Source: Bacteroidales bacterium
GTDB lineage: Bacteria > Bacteroidota > Bacteroidia > Bacteroidales > F082
Direction of reading: 5' to 3'
DNA: 64,000 nt
Assembly (NCBI GenBank): GCA_017395365.1
Contig: JAFPUN010000003.1
Coordinates: forward strand, 310,001 to 374,000
A model generated the notes under the pieces. The model was not told the origin of the DNA, made no database searches, and worked only from the letters and a program-made list of their open reading frames with translations. Both the position numbers and the translations under genes were made by a program. Below, piece after piece: positions 1 to 9,543 of this stretch. Position 1 is the first letter of the stretch. Each line of letters opens with the position of its first letter.

Positions 1-1113
1 CAAATCGATGGCAGGGTCATCCACGTGGAGACCACCTGCGATGTTTAAGAACACATCTTTCACGGAAAGTCGGAAACCTGCACGCTTTTCCAAGACTGCC
101 AACAACATGTTCATCCTGCGGATGTCGAAGCCCGTGGCGGAACGTTGCGGTGTGCCGTAGGCCGCACTGCTCACTAAGGCCTGCGTCTCGATGAGCATGG
201 GGCGTTGGCCTTCCATGGTGGCGGCGATGGCGATACCGCTCACTTCTTCATCACGCTGTGAGAGCAGAATCTCGCTGGGATTGGTCACCTCGCGGAGGCC
301 TGTGGCATTCATCTCGAAGATGCCCAACTCGGAGGCCGACCCGAAGCGGTTCTTGATGGTGCGCAGGATGCGGAAGCCATAATGGCGGTCGCCCTCAAAC
401 TGCAACACGGTGTCGACGATGTGCTCCAAAATCTTCGGTCCGGCGATGCTGCCGTCTTTGGTGATGTGGCCGATGAGGAACACCGGCACCTGATAGGCCT
501 TGGCAATTTTGTTCATCTCGGCGGCTGTCTCACGGATTTGTGAGAGGCTGCCCGCTGTGGCGTCCACGTAAGGCGATTCCAGCGTCTGTATGGAGTCGAC
601 AATCACAATGTCGGGCTGCACATTCTTGAAGTGCTTCAGTATCTCCTGCGTGTTGGTCTCGGTAAGGATGAGGCAGTCGGTGTTGTGGATGCCGATGCGC
701 TCAGCGCGCATCTTGATTTGGGTCTGGCTTTCCTCGCCAGAGATATAAAGCACCTTTCTTCCTGCGAGTTGCAAGGCTGTCTGCAAGAGCAAGGTCGATT
801 TGCCGATGCCGGGCTCGCCACCCACGAGGGTCAAGGAGCCGAGCACCAAGCCGCCACCGAGTACACGGTTGAGTTCTTCATAAGGCAATATGATGCGTTG
901 TTCCTTGGCGTTGCCAATCTCATTGATAGGCGTAGGCAAGCCTTTGTCCATCTCCAATCCAACGCTTTTCTTCACCGATTTGCTGTCTTTTCCCGTGACG
1001 ACAGTCTCTTCCACGCAGGTGTTCCATGCGCCGCAGGCGGGACATTTTCCAAACCATTTCGGCGACTCATTGCCGCATTCCTTGCAGAAAAAGGCGGTTT
1101 TCTCTTTTGCCAT
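1..1113 (-). CDS. radA: DNA repair protein RadA/Sms, C-terminus cut by window edge
   Basis: RecA-like ATPase that acts on branched DNA during recombination and repair. The first 371 residues lie in the window; the family is about 455 long, so roughly the last 85 (most of the Lon-protease-like domain) are missing. Seen in order: an N-terminal four-cysteine zinc finger (CKEC...CPAC, residues about 10-30), Walker A GGEPGIGKST near residue 100, and the RadA-specific KNRFG motif near residue 255. The start is the ATG at 1113 because MAKEKTAFFCKECG is the usual RadA N-terminus. It is transcribed away from the secreted protein gene at 1230. Identification is firm; only the truncation by the window limits it. 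Confidence 0.97.
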   Translation of the reverse strand, partial: MAKEKTAFFCKECGNESPKWFGKCPACGAWNTCVEETVVTGKDSKSVKKSVGLEMDKGLPTPINEIGNAKEQRIILPYEELNRVLGGGLVLGSLTLVGGEPGIGKSTLLLQTALQLAGRKVLYISGEESQTQIKMRAERIGIHNTDCLILTETNTQEILKHFKNVQPDIVIVDSIQTLESPYVDATAGSLSQIRETAAEMNKIAKAYQVPVFLIGHITKDGSIAGPKILEHIVDTVLQFEGDRHYGFRILRTIKNRFGSASELGIFEMNATGLREVTNPSEILLSQRDEEVSGIAIAATMEGQRPMLIETQALVSSAAYGTPQRSATGFDIRRMNMLLAVLEKRAGFRLSVKDVFLNIAGGLHVDDPAIDL

Positions 1114-1229
1114 AGTGTTTGTCCGTTTATGCCGCAAAAATAAGAAAAACGCCTCGTAAAAGAAAAGAGTTTAAGATTTTTCCTATTTTTGTCCCAAATT
1201 CACAAAAGCAACTTAAATCAGGAGTTTGG

Positions 1230-1955
1230 ATGAAAAGACGTCTATTCACACTGCTTATGGTCATCTTCACTTTGCCGCTCTTCGCGCAGCAAGGCGATGT
1301 GGTGTTGTGTGAGGGCTTTTTCAACCCTTGGCTCGAAGAAGGCTGGGATGCAAAGGGCGATGACTGGGTTGTGTGGTACATCTCCAACACGACCTATGCG
1401 GGATGCAAGCCGCGTGAGATGCAGATGTATCCCGACTTCAACTTTGAAGGCACCACGCGTTTGGTGACACCCATCGTCGAGTTGGAAAAATACGACTTCA
1501 TCAACTTCCAGTTCAACCACTGTCTTGAAGCCACACAGGGCGAACTTGATGTCCGCATTGGCATTGGCATCTCGCCCAACGGCGAGGATTGGGAGAGCAT
1601 CTGGGAAGACACCGTGACGGGAGCCATCCAGCAAAGCCAATACCTGCTCACTTTCGACATGGAGGAATGGGGCACCCGCTCGCCACAGTTCTGCCTATAT
1701 TTCTCGGGGCATGGCGCATACGTCACTAGCTGGTTCATCGACAATGTCATCGTCTACGCTTCGAAGAAAAACAAATACGGCGACATTGAAGACGCCGACG
1801 AAGGTGGTTTTGTGGCCTCGCGCTCCCATATCCTTAACCTGAAAGGTCCCAATGCGGGCTCCGTCACCAAATTCTCCACCTTGCGTAGGTCGCGCAACCG
1901 TTACGCACGCGTTGTTGAAGGCCGACAGAAGAAATGGTGGCAATTCTGGAAATAA
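1230..1955 (+). CDS. Secreted protein with MAM/jelly-roll-like domain, unknown function
   Basis: 241 residues. A signal peptide (MKRRLFTLLMVIFTLPLFAQ) is followed by a beta-rich domain resembling the choice-of-anchor J/MAM folds common in Bacteroidota secreted proteins: it opens with an EGFFNPWLEEGW-type segment and closes with SWFIDNVIVYA. The last 30 residues are basic (RRSRNRYARVVEGRQKKWWQFWK), and no T9SS sorting domain is present. The ATG at 1230 is chosen because the signal peptide begins there and GGAG stands at 1221-1224; an in-frame start at 1119 would add an uncharged-poor, non-signal extension that runs through the promoter box TATTTTTG. It lies 3 nt before the CotH gene, so the two are probably co-transcribed. 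Function unknown. Confidence 0.8.
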   Translation: MKRRLFTLLMVIFTLPLFAQQGDVVLCEGFFNPWLEEGWDAKGDDWVVWYISNTTYAGCKPREMQMYPDFNFEGTTRLVTPIVELEKYDFINFQFNHCLEATQGELDVRIGIGISPNGEDWESIWEDTVTGAIQQSQYLLTFDMEEWGTRSPQFCLYFSGHGAYVTSWFIDNVIVYASKKNKYGDIEDADEGGFVASRSHILNLKGPNAGSVTKFSTLRRSRNRYARVVEGRQKKWWQFWK

Positions 1956-1958
1956 CCT

Positions 1959-3992
1959 ATGAAACTCAAGAAAACGACATCGGTCCTGTTGCTATTGCTT
2001 ATGACCTTCACCGTCATGGCGCAGACCTTCACAGATAGCAACCTGCCCATCGTGGTCATCGAGACTGACGGAGGCATCAACATCCCTGACGAGCCTAAAG
2101 TGCCGGGTACAATGAAAATCATTTGGCATCAAGATGGCTCGCGCAACTACATGAACGACATCGACAACCCCGAGTTGCTCAACTACGACGGCCGCATTGG
2201 CATAGAGCGTCGCGGCAGCTCGTCGCAGACCATGTTCAACAAAAAGCCATACGCCCTCGAAACTCGCGAAGACGATGACATTACCAACCGCAATGTCAGT
2301 ATTTTAGGAATGCCTGCTGAAAACGACTGGGTGCTCAACTCATTGGCTTACGATCAGACAGGAATGCGCGATGTGTTGGCCTACGAACTCTCGAACCGTC
2401 TCGGACAATACGCCTCACGTAGCGTGTATTGCGAAGTGGTCATCAACGGCGACTACAAGGGGTTGTATGCTTTCATGGAGAAAATCAAGCCAGACAAGAA
2501 CCGTGTCAACATCGAGGAGATGGACCCAACCTGCAACAACTATCCTGAAGTGACCGGCGGCTACATCACCAAGGCCGACAAGACCACCGGCGGTGACCCT
2601 GTGGCCTGGACGATGCCGAGCTATGGCGGCTGGTGGGGTAACTATGTCGACTTCATCCATCACTATCCCAAGCCCGCCGACATCACCGACGCACAAAACA
2701 ACTACATCCACAGCGTGTTTACCGACCTCGCCTCAGTGGCCAACCAACATCACACTTCCATTGCATCAGGCATCCCTTCCGTCATCGACATCCCTTCTTT
2801 TGTCGACTTCATGATGATTGCGGAATACACCTCCAATGTGGATGTCTATGGACTCAGCACCTTTTTCCATAAAGACAGACTCGGTAAACTGCGGGCTGGG
2901 CCAGTATGGGACTATAACCTCGCCTTCGGCTACGATGCCTTCGGCAACCGCAGCCGTTACGATGTGTGGCAATTTAGCAACGAAGATAATAATGGTCCGA
3001 AGTTTTGGAAAGACTTATTTGACACGGATCTCTTCCGATGCTATATGGCCAAGCGCTGGTTTGAGCTCACCGAACCTGGACAACCCTTGAACTACGACTT
3101 CGTCTGCAACCGCATCGACGAAATCGATGCACTGATTGCCGAGGCCATCCCTCGCGACAACCAACGCTGGCACCAAATGCAACAGCACGATCAATATGTT
3201 AATGATATGAAGACATGGCTGCTGCAACGCATCAACTGGCTGAACCAACATATTGGCACCTACGAGGGTTGCGTCGATGTCGACCTGCCGCCTTTGGTCA
3301 TCTCCAAGATCCACTATCATCCCATGGATTGGTGGGGTATCGACGGCGACAAGTTCGAGTTCATAGAAATCACCAACAACGGCGATGAGGAAGTGGACTT
3401 GACGGGCATATCTTTTCGCGAGTTGGGCATTACATATCACTTCCCAAAAAGAACCCATATCGAAGGTCACCAAGCCATCGTACTTTGCTCCGACTCGTTG
3501 ATGTTCACAGAATATTACAACACCACGCCTTTTGGGCAATACACGCGCAAACTCTCCAACAAGTCGGAAAACCTCGTGCTGGCTGACGCTTGGGGCAATG
3601 TCATCGACCAGGTGCATTACTCCGACAGCCTACCCTGGCCTATGGAAGCCGACGGCAACGGTCCTTATCTCGAACTCAAAGACCTCGATTCCGACAACAG
3701 TTTGCCCGAAAACTGGACTACTGGCGATGACTTGACGAAGGTTGACCAATTCTTTGAAAACTCAAGTATTGCCATTTATCCCAATCCTACTTCAGGCAAG
3801 ATGCACATTGCCATATCGGAAAATGCCAGCTATTGCCAAATTCTAGACTTGATGGGAAATGTGTTACAGGAAACTTCGCCTTCAGACTCCATTTTTGACT
3901 TGGATTTGAATGGATATCCTTCGGGGATGTATTTGGTGAAGATACAATTCGCTGAAGGAAGGATGGTTTTCAGGAAGGTGGTCAAGCAATAA
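1959..3992 (+). CDS. CotH-kinase family protein with lamin-tail-like and T9SS sorting domains
   Basis: 677 residues. A signal peptide (MKLKKTTSVLLLLLMTFTVMAQ) leads to a CotH-type domain (about residues 35-420) with IGIERRGSSSQTM, YKGLYAFMEKIKPDKNRVNI and the typical GPVWDYNLAFGY motif. CotH proteins are secreted atypical kinases, first known from Bacillus spore coats; in Bacteroidota their substrates are unknown. A lamin-tail-like beta domain follows (about 455-580, starting PLVISKIHYHP, with EFIEITNNGDEEVDLTG). The end is a type A sorting domain (IAIYPNPTSGK ... GMYLVKIQFAEGRMVFRKVVKQ), so export to the cell surface by T9SS is expected. It follows the gene at 1230 by 3 nt and is convergent with recJ, with 3 nt between the stops. 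Confidence 0.9.
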   Translation: MKLKKTTSVLLLLLMTFTVMAQTFTDSNLPIVVIETDGGINIPDEPKVPGTMKIIWHQDGSRNYMNDIDNPELLNYDGRIGIERRGSSSQTMFNKKPYALETREDDDITNRNVSILGMPAENDWVLNSLAYDQTGMRDVLAYELSNRLGQYASRSVYCEVVINGDYKGLYAFMEKIKPDKNRVNIEEMDPTCNNYPEVTGGYITKADKTTGGDPVAWTMPSYGGWWGNYVDFIHHYPKPADITDAQNNYIHSVFTDLASVANQHHTSIASGIPSVIDIPSFVDFMMIAEYTSNVDVYGLSTFFHKDRLGKLRAGPVWDYNLAFGYDAFGNRSRYDVWQFSNEDNNGPKFWKDLFDTDLFRCYMAKRWFELTEPGQPLNYDFVCNRIDEIDALIAEAIPRDNQRWHQMQQHDQYVNDMKTWLLQRINWLNQHIGTYEGCVDVDLPPLVISKIHYHPMDWWGIDGDKFEFIEITNNGDEEVDLTGISFRELGITYHFPKRTHIEGHQAIVLCSDSLMFTEYYNTTPFGQYTRKLSNKSENLVLADAWGNVIDQVHYSDSLPWPMEADGNGPYLELKDLDSDNSLPENWTTGDDLTKVDQFFENSSIAIYPNPTSGKMHIAISENASYCQILDLMGNVLQETSPSDSIFDLDLNGYPSGMYLVKIQFAEGRMVFRKVVKQ

Positions 3993-3995
3993 AAA

Positions 3996-5774
3996 TCAAA
4001 GATCCTCTGCAAACTTAATGTCTTTCACATTAAGCTGGAGGTTGGTTTTGCCTTGCCAAGTGTTGTATTCCAAATGATAGCAGATGCTGAAAGGTTCGCC
4101 CGCGTGGATGCGCTCGAAGAGGTCGCCCTTTTGGAATGCAATTCCCGAGAACGGTGCCACGCCTTGCTCGGCATCACCTATTTGAGATACGGTAAGCTTC
4201 AAGTGACGATGGCCACCCACGGGGCGTGAGCCACCAGCGTCAACAACATTGTCGGTCCAAAACACGGGAGCCATATTGCCTGGTCCGAAAGGCGCAAACT
4301 GGTTGAGGATGCGCATGAACTTGGCCGTGATGCTGCGGAAATCAATCTTCAGGTCGACTTCAAGCTCAGGCACAAAGTCCTCGGCGACAAGGTGTTCGGC
4401 CACATAAGCCTCGAAACGGCGGCGGAACTCTGGCAGATTCTCCGGCTTCATGGACAGGCCAGCCGCATATTTATGGCCGCCGAAATGCTCAAGCAGGTCG
4501 GAGCAATTGTCGATGGCATCGTAGATATCAAAATTCTTGATCGAGCGTGCCGAGCCAGTGATGAGGCCATTGGCGCGGGTCAGGACAATGGTGGGACGAT
4601 AGTAGAAGTCGGTAAGGCGCGAGGCCACGATGCCAATGACGCCACGGTGCCATTTTGCGTTATACACCACGGTGCTCTTGGCGTCACGCAGTTCCTGGTC
4701 GTCTTCTATCATGCCACGAGCCTCGTCGGTGATGCGGTTGTCGAACTCGCGTCGTTCATCGTTGAGGTCGTTGATGGAGGCGGCCAGTTTCTCGGCATGG
4801 TCCTTCTTGTCAGCGATGAGCAGGCGCACCGAGTCGGAGGCTTTGGCGATGCGGCCGGCGGCATTGATGCGTGGTCCGATGAGGAACACCAAATCGCTGA
4901 TGGTCAACTCCCTGGTCAACACATTCTCTTCATCTTCCACCTGGTCTTCGTCACGGCGGTAGATATTGGCATGTTGAAGAATGGCCTCGATGCCTGGACG
5001 CGGTTTCTTGTTCAGCTGCTTCAGGCCGAAATGGGCCAACACACGATTTTCGCCGGTGATGGGAACGATGTCGGCAGCGATACTCACGGCCAGGAGGTCG
5101 ATCAAATCATAGACCTGTTCGATGGTGCCCAAGCCTCGCATCGAGAGCGCAGTCACCAACTTGAAGCCCACACCACATCCCGAGAGCTCGTCATAGGGAT
5201 AGTGGCAGTCGGGACGCTTGGCGTCGAGCACGGCCACCGCGTTGGGAATGACATCGCCCGGACGATGGTGGTCGCAGATGATAAAGTCGACGCCACGCTC
5301 GTTGGCATAGTCGATGCGCTCGTTGGCCTTGATGCCGCAGTCGAGGGCAATGACCAGCTTAAAGCCATTATCGGCCGCATAGTCGATGCCCTTGAAGGAG
5401 ATACCATAGCCTTCTTCATAGCGGTCAGGGATATAAAACTCGATCTTTTTCTTCTTGAAGAAGGGCTTGAGATAGGTGTAAACCACCGCTACGGCTGTGG
5501 TACCGTCAACATCGTAGTCGCCATAGACCAAAAGCTTCTCGCCGTTGTTGATGGCTTGCAGCACGCGGTCGACGGCCTTGTCCATGTCGGTCATCAAAAA
5601 GGGATCATGCAGTTGCGACAGCTGGGGACGGAAGAAAGTCCTGGCTTCCTCGAAGTTGGTAATACCGCGTTGGACAAGCAAAGTGGCAAGGTTCTCGTCG
5701 ATACCGAGCACCTTGACAATCTCGTCAACTTGTTGTTTGTCAACAGGTTGGTGTAAAATCCACTTTGTTTCCAT
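3996..5774 (-). CDS. recJ: Single-stranded-DNA-specific 5'-3' exonuclease RecJ
   Basis: 592 residues, normal for the family. RecJ degrades single-stranded DNA 5' to 3' in recombination and mismatch repair. The DHH-superfamily motifs are all visible: YGDYDVDGT (motif I, near residue 85), an LDCGIK segment, ICDHHRPG (near residue 150) and DAKRPDCHYPY with SGCGVGFK. The DHHA1 domain carries GGHKYAAG near residue 440, and a C-terminal OB-fold-like region (GPGNMAPVFWTDNV ... HLKLTV) follows. The start at 5774 (METKWILHQPVDKQQ) matches Bacteroidota homologues. It is divergent from purH, with about 250 nt between the starts. Confidence 0.97.
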   Translation of the reverse strand: METKWILHQPVDKQQVDEIVKVLGIDENLATLLVQRGITNFEEARTFFRPQLSQLHDPFLMTDMDKAVDRVLQAINNGEKLLVYGDYDVDGTTAVAVVYTYLKPFFKKKKIEFYIPDRYEEGYGISFKGIDYAADNGFKLVIALDCGIKANERIDYANERGVDFIICDHHRPGDVIPNAVAVLDAKRPDCHYPYDELSGCGVGFKLVTALSMRGLGTIEQVYDLIDLLAVSIAADIVPITGENRVLAHFGLKQLNKKPRPGIEAILQHANIYRRDEDQVEDEENVLTRELTISDLVFLIGPRINAAGRIAKASDSVRLLIADKKDHAEKLAASINDLNDERREFDNRITDEARGMIEDDQELRDAKSTVVYNAKWHRGVIGIVASRLTDFYYRPTIVLTRANGLITGSARSIKNFDIYDAIDNCSDLLEHFGGHKYAAGLSMKPENLPEFRRRFEAYVAEHLVAEDFVPELEVDLKIDFRSITAKFMRILNQFAPFGPGNMAPVFWTDNVVDAGGSRPVGGHRHLKLTVSQIGDAEQGVAPFSGIAFQKGDLFERIHAGEPFSICYHLEYNTWQGKTNLQLNVKDIKFAEDL

Positions 5775-5959
5775 TCGCGTAGTTTTGAATCGGTAAAAAT
5801 AAAAAGAAAAATCATATCAGCCGAAAGTTTTTGCAGTTTATAATCATATTTTCTTTTATTGTGTTCATTCTCAAACAATTATTTTTACATTTTTTTCATG
5901 ATTCTACATAAGGGTTTTTGTTTCAAAATTGTTGAAATCTTTGTTCAAAAAAAATGCTT

Positions 5960-5988
5960 TTGACCCTTGCGCGGTGTGCATATTTTTG
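5960..5988 (+). promoter_or_regulatory. Predicted promoter of purH
   Basis: TTG at 5960-5962 and TATTTTTG at 5981-5988, 18 nt apart, match the Bacteroidota -33/-7 consensus (TTG ... TAnnTTTG). It lies 38 nt upstream of the purH start in an otherwise AT-rich 250-nt gap between recJ and purH, in which I see no other gene. Confidence 0.55.
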
Positions 5989-6026
5989 GTAATCTTGCAG
6001 TTTAAAATCACTTAAATTTTCTACCC

Positions 6027-7544
6027 TTGAAAAAGATTAAAACTGCTTTAATATCAGTATTTTATAAAACGGACATCAACACCATCGTCGACTTGTTGAA
6101 GCAAAATGGTGTGCAGATATACTCCACGGGAGGCACCTTCGATTTTATCAAGCCTCTTGACCCTTCGGTGAAGACCGTCGAGTCGCTCACGGGCTATCCG
6201 TCCATCTTGGGCGGACGCGTGAAGACCCTCCATCCCAAAGTGTTTGGCGGCATCCTGGGTCGCACCAACCTTGAGTCGGACCAAAAGGAGATGCAGGAGT
6301 ATGACATCCCGCCCTTCGACCTCGTCATCGTCGACCTCTATCCCTTCGAGGAGACGGTAGCCAAGACCGAAGACGCCTCTGCCATCATCGAAAAGATCGA
6401 CATCGGCGGCATCTCGCTCATCCGCGCTGGTGCCAAGAATTTCAACGATGTGCTGATTGTGCCCTCACAGAAATACTATGGAGAACTCATCCAGCTGCTC
6501 AAAGACCAGCAGGGTGAGACCTCCCTCGACGACCGCCGCCGTTTTGCCGCCTACGCCTTTGGCGTGAGCTCGCACTACGACAGCGCCATCATGAACTGGT
6601 TCGTGAAAGACGACGACAACAAGCCTCTGCGCATTACCGAAGAGGAAGGCACCAAGCTTCGCTATGGCGAGAACCCGCACCAGAAAGGCACCTTCTATGG
6701 CGACTTGGATGCCATGTTCGAGAAACTGCACGGCAAGGAGTTGTCGTACAACAACTTGCTCGACCTCGACGCAGGCCTCAACCTCATCCGTGAGTTCGAC
6801 GAACCTACCTTCGCTATCCTTAAGCACAACAACCCCTGTGGCATCGCCTGTCGTAAGACCGTGAAAGAAGCCTATCTTGCCGCTTTGGCTGGCGATCCCG
6901 TGTCGGCCTTCGGCGGCGTGTTGGTGTGCAACCGCCCCATCGATATGGCTGCCGCTGAAGAGATCAACAAACTCTTCATCGAAGTCATCGTGGCTCCCAA
7001 GTATGAAGACGGCGTGCTCGACCTGCTCTTCTCCAAGAAGAACCGCGTCGTATTGCGCCTGAAAGCTGACCAATACAGGCTACAAACCGTAAAAACCGCC
7101 CTGAATGGCTACCTTGTGCAGGACCGCGACCTCCACACGGAGACCGCTGACGATTTCAAGGTAATCACCACCAAGGCACCTACTGCCGACGAGGTGGAAG
7201 ACATGATTTTCGCCAACAAGATTGTGAAGCACAGCCGTTCAAACGCCATCGTCCTCGCCAAAGGCAAGCAACTCTATGCCTCGGGCATCGGGCAGACCTC
7301 GCGCGTCGACGCCTTGCGCCAAGCCATCGAGAAGGCCCGGTCGTTCAACTTCGACCTGAAGGGCGCCGTTTTGGCCTCTGATGCTTTCTTCCCCTTCAAG
7401 GACTGTGTCGAGCTTGCCCATGAAGCGGGTATCAGTGCCATCGTGCAACCTGGCGGCTCCGTCCGCGACCAAGAATCCATCGACTGCTGCAACGAAAACG
7501 GCATCGGCATGGTGTTTACCGGATTTAGACATTTTAGACATTAA
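6027..7544 (+). CDS. purH: Bifunctional AICAR transformylase / IMP cyclohydrolase PurH
   Basis: 505 residues. It catalyses the last two steps of purine synthesis: formylation of AICAR, then ring closure to IMP. The N-terminal MGS-like cyclohydrolase domain (about 1-190) shows IYSTGGTFDFI and GGRVKTLHPKVFGGIL. The transformylase domain follows with LRYGENPHQKGTFY (near 213), the catalytic KHNNPCG (near 270), SAFGGV and IVQPGGSVRDQE near the end. The start is a TTG at 6027: MKKIKTALISVFYKT is the normal family N-terminus and no in-frame ATG lies nearby upstream. A 28-bp palindrome follows the stop directly. It is probably a single-gene transcript. Confidence 0.97.
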   Translation: MKKIKTALISVFYKTDINTIVDLLKQNGVQIYSTGGTFDFIKPLDPSVKTVESLTGYPSILGGRVKTLHPKVFGGILGRTNLESDQKEMQEYDIPPFDLVIVDLYPFEETVAKTEDASAIIEKIDIGGISLIRAGAKNFNDVLIVPSQKYYGELIQLLKDQQGETSLDDRRRFAAYAFGVSSHYDSAIMNWFVKDDDNKPLRITEEEGTKLRYGENPHQKGTFYGDLDAMFEKLHGKELSYNNLLDLDAGLNLIREFDEPTFAILKHNNPCGIACRKTVKEAYLAALAGDPVSAFGGVLVCNRPIDMAAAEEINKLFIEVIVAPKYEDGVLDLLFSKKNRVVLRLKADQYRLQTVKTALNGYLVQDRDLHTETADDFKVITTKAPTADEVEDMIFANKIVKHSRSNAIVLAKGKQLYASGIGQTSRVDALRQAIEKARSFNFDLKGAVLASDAFFPFKDCVELAHEAGISAIVQPGGSVRDQESIDCCNENGIGMVFTGFRHFRH

Positions 7545-7550
7545 AATCTT

Positions 7551-7578
7551 GTAGAGACGCGATTAATCGCGTCTCTAC
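7551..7578. repeat. 28-bp perfect palindrome with GTAGAGACG outer arms
   Basis: GTAGAGACGCGATT is followed directly by its exact reverse complement. The outer 9 bp of each arm recur at 25764-25791 and in part at 52118-52145 around different palindromic cores. It lies between purH and mreB and could act as a terminator stem as well as being a dispersed repeat. Confidence 0.9.
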
Positions 7579-7624
7579 CAAACAATTAACGATTAAAAAA
7601 CAAACGATTAAACAATAGACAGAT

Positions 7625-8647
7625 ATGGGAGTATTTTCGTTCCTCAACAAAGAAATCGCCATTGACCTCGGTACGGCCAACACGATTATCATATACAACG
7701 ACAAGGTAGTCGTCGACGAGCCCTCCATTGTGGCCATGCAACGCGACTCAAAGAAAATCATCGCCGTCGGTAAGCGTGCCATGATGATGCACGGCAAGAC
7801 GCACGAAAACATCAAGACCATCCGCCCGCTGCGCGACGGTGTCATCGCCGACTTCCAAGCTGCCGAATACATGATGCGCGAGATGATCAAGATGATCAAT
7901 TTCAAGAACACCCTGTTCCCACCCAGCCTGAAGATGGTCATCTGCATCCCTTCTGGCATCACCGAGGTGGAAGAGCGTGCCGTGAAGGACTCAGCCGAGC
8001 AAGCCGGTGCCAAGGAGGTGCGTCTGATCCATGAGCCTATGGCTGCCGCCATCGGTATCGGCATCGACGTGCTGGAGCCTACGGGCAATATGATTATTGA
8101 CATCGGAGGTGGTACTTCCGAGATCGCCGTCATCGCTTTGGGCGGTATCGTCAACAACAAGTCAATCCGCATCGCTGGTGACGATTTCACTGCCGACATC
8201 GAGGAATACATGCGCAAGCAACACAACATCATCGTGGGCGAGCGCACGGCAGAGCGCATCAAGATTGAGGTAGGCTCGGCCATCACACAATTGGACAATC
8301 CGCCTGATGACTATGCCGTGCAAGGTCGCGACATGCTGACTGGTATCCCGAAGGAGATCCGCGTCAACTACGCCGAGATCGCCCACTGTCTCGACAAGAG
8401 CATCATGAAGATTGAGACCGCCGTGCTCAACGCCCTGGAGCAGACTCCGCCCGAGCTGTCGGCAGACATCTACCGCACGGGTATCTACCTCACCGGTGGT
8501 GGCGCTTTGCTGCGTGGCCTCGACAAGCGTCTCAACGCCAAGACCAAGCTGCCCATCCACGTGGCCGAAGACCCGTTACGCGCCGTAGCCCGTGGCACTG
8601 GCATCGCCCTGAAGAACTTCGACCGCTTTACATTCCTGATTAAATAA
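7625..8647 (+). CDS. mreB: Rod-shape-determining actin homologue MreB
   Basis: 340 residues, the usual MreB length. This cytoplasmic actin-like ATPase forms membrane-bound filaments that direct sidewall peptidoglycan synthesis. Seen: phosphate-1 motif IDLGTANT (residues 13-20), the segment IHEPMAAAIGIGID, phosphate-2 motif MIIDIGGGTSEIAV (about 157-170), and the adenosine motif TGGGALLRGLD near residue 290. The N-terminal MGVFSFLNKE resembles the amphipathic membrane anchor of MreB. First gene of an mreB-mreC-mreD operon; an 80-nt hairpin-rich repeat separates it from mreC. Confidence 0.97.
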   Translation: MGVFSFLNKEIAIDLGTANTIIIYNDKVVVDEPSIVAMQRDSKKIIAVGKRAMMMHGKTHENIKTIRPLRDGVIADFQAAEYMMREMIKMINFKNTLFPPSLKMVICIPSGITEVEERAVKDSAEQAGAKEVRLIHEPMAAAIGIGIDVLEPTGNMIIDIGGGTSEIAVIALGGIVNNKSIRIAGDDFTADIEEYMRKQHNIIVGERTAERIKIEVGSAITQLDNPPDDYAVQGRDMLTGIPKEIRVNYAEIAHCLDKSIMKIETAVLNALEQTPPELSADIYRTGIYLTGGGALLRGLDKRLNAKTKLPIHVAEDPLRAVARGTGIALKNFDRFTFLIK

Positions 8648-8649
8648 TT

Positions 8650-8716
8650 GACGCGGGACTGCGAGACGTGAGACTGCGGGATGTCCCGTGTCTCGAAGTC
8701 TCGTGTCCCAAAGTCC
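8650..8716. repeat. Iterated GAGACT-type inverted repeat between mreB and mreC
   Basis: GAC-centred units recur every 7-8 nt (GGGACTGCGAGACGTGAGAC on the left), then repeat in inverted order on the right (TCCCGTGTCTCGAAGTCTCG). The result is one imperfect hairpin of about 26 bp. The same family recurs at 27741-27836 between two genes of the efflux operon. Confidence 0.8.
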
Positions 8717-8727
8717 AACAAACAGCC

Positions 8728-9543
8728 ATGTACAACCTGCGGCGTTTTATCATCAAGCATCACGTCATCATCTTGTTCATCCTGCTCGAGGTGATCTCTA
8801 TCCTATTGCTTGCCCGAAGCCAGAACTTCCACCGCAACTGGATGGTGAACACCACCAACGACGCCGTGGGGAAAATCTACGAATGGGGCAGCGAGGTGGG
8901 CAATTATTTCCGCTTGAATTCAGCCAACAAAGAGCTGGCGGAAGAGAATGCCTTGCTTCGCAAGCAACTCTCTGTCGTCTACGACACCACCACGTGCACC
9001 TATGACATCAGCAACGGCGACACACTATATGAATACATCCCTGCACAGGTCGTCAACAACAGCACCAACCAAGCCAACAACTACATCATTATAAATAAAG
9101 GTAAGTTGGATGGCATCAGGCGCGACATGAGCGTCATCTCGACTGACGGTATTGTGGGCGTGGTAACCGACGTGAGCCGACATTACGCCTCCGTCATGAG
9201 CCTACTTCACAGCAAGTCGGTGGTCGGCGTACGCATCAAGGAAAGCCAAGAACTGGCCAGCCTGAAATGGGAGACGAACAATTACCGTTACGGAATGGTG
9301 GAAGACATCCCGACCCATATCGTCTTGCAGCCAGGCGACACCATTTTGACCAGCTCACATTCCCACATCTTCCCCGAAGACCTCTTGGTAGGCACTATCG
9401 AAGAGTTCTACCCCACCGCCGTCGACGCCTTGAACAAGGCCAAGATCCGCTATGCCACAGACTTCGCCACCCTGCGGCATGTTTACGTAATCAACGATTT
9501 GCATAAACCCGAGCTCGATTCACTTAAAGCCAGACTACAATGA
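8728..9543 (+). CDS. mreC: Rod-shape-determining protein MreC
   Basis: 271 residues. Bitopic inner-membrane protein that links MreB to the periplasmic elongation machinery. One N-terminal membrane helix (HHVIILFILLEVISILLLA, about residues 11-29) is followed by a coiled coil (NSANKELAEENALLRKQLSV) and the beta-barrel domain with IINKGKLDGIRRDMSVI, GIVGVV and LQPGDTILTSSHSHIFPEDLLVG. The ATG at 8728 is chosen because an earlier in-frame ATG at 8668 would be translated from the repeat element. It overlaps mreD by four bases (ATGA), so the two are translationally coupled. Confidence 0.94.
   Translation: MYNLRRFIIKHHVIILFILLEVISILLLARSQNFHRNWMVNTTNDAVGKIYEWGSEVGNYFRLNSANKELAEENALLRKQLSVVYDTTTCTYDISNGDTLYEYIPAQVVNNSTNQANNYIIINKGKLDGIRRDMSVISTDGIVGVVTDVSRHYASVMSLLHSKSVVGVRIKESQELASLKWETNNYRYGMVEDIPTHIVLQPGDTILTSSHSHIFPEDLLVGTIEEFYPTAVDALNKAKIRYATDFATLRHVYVINDLHKPELDSLKARLQ

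Noticed and set aside
1119..1229. A 37-residue N-terminal extension of the secreted protein at 1230
   Set aside because: It would run through the promoter box and put a basic non-signal stretch before a perfect signal peptide.
4392..5756. A 454-codon open frame opposite recJ
   Set aside because: It lies fully antisense to recJ, whose motifs are unambiguous; the frame stays open because of codon bias. Its translation shows no domain and an unnatural richness in Val, Asp and His.
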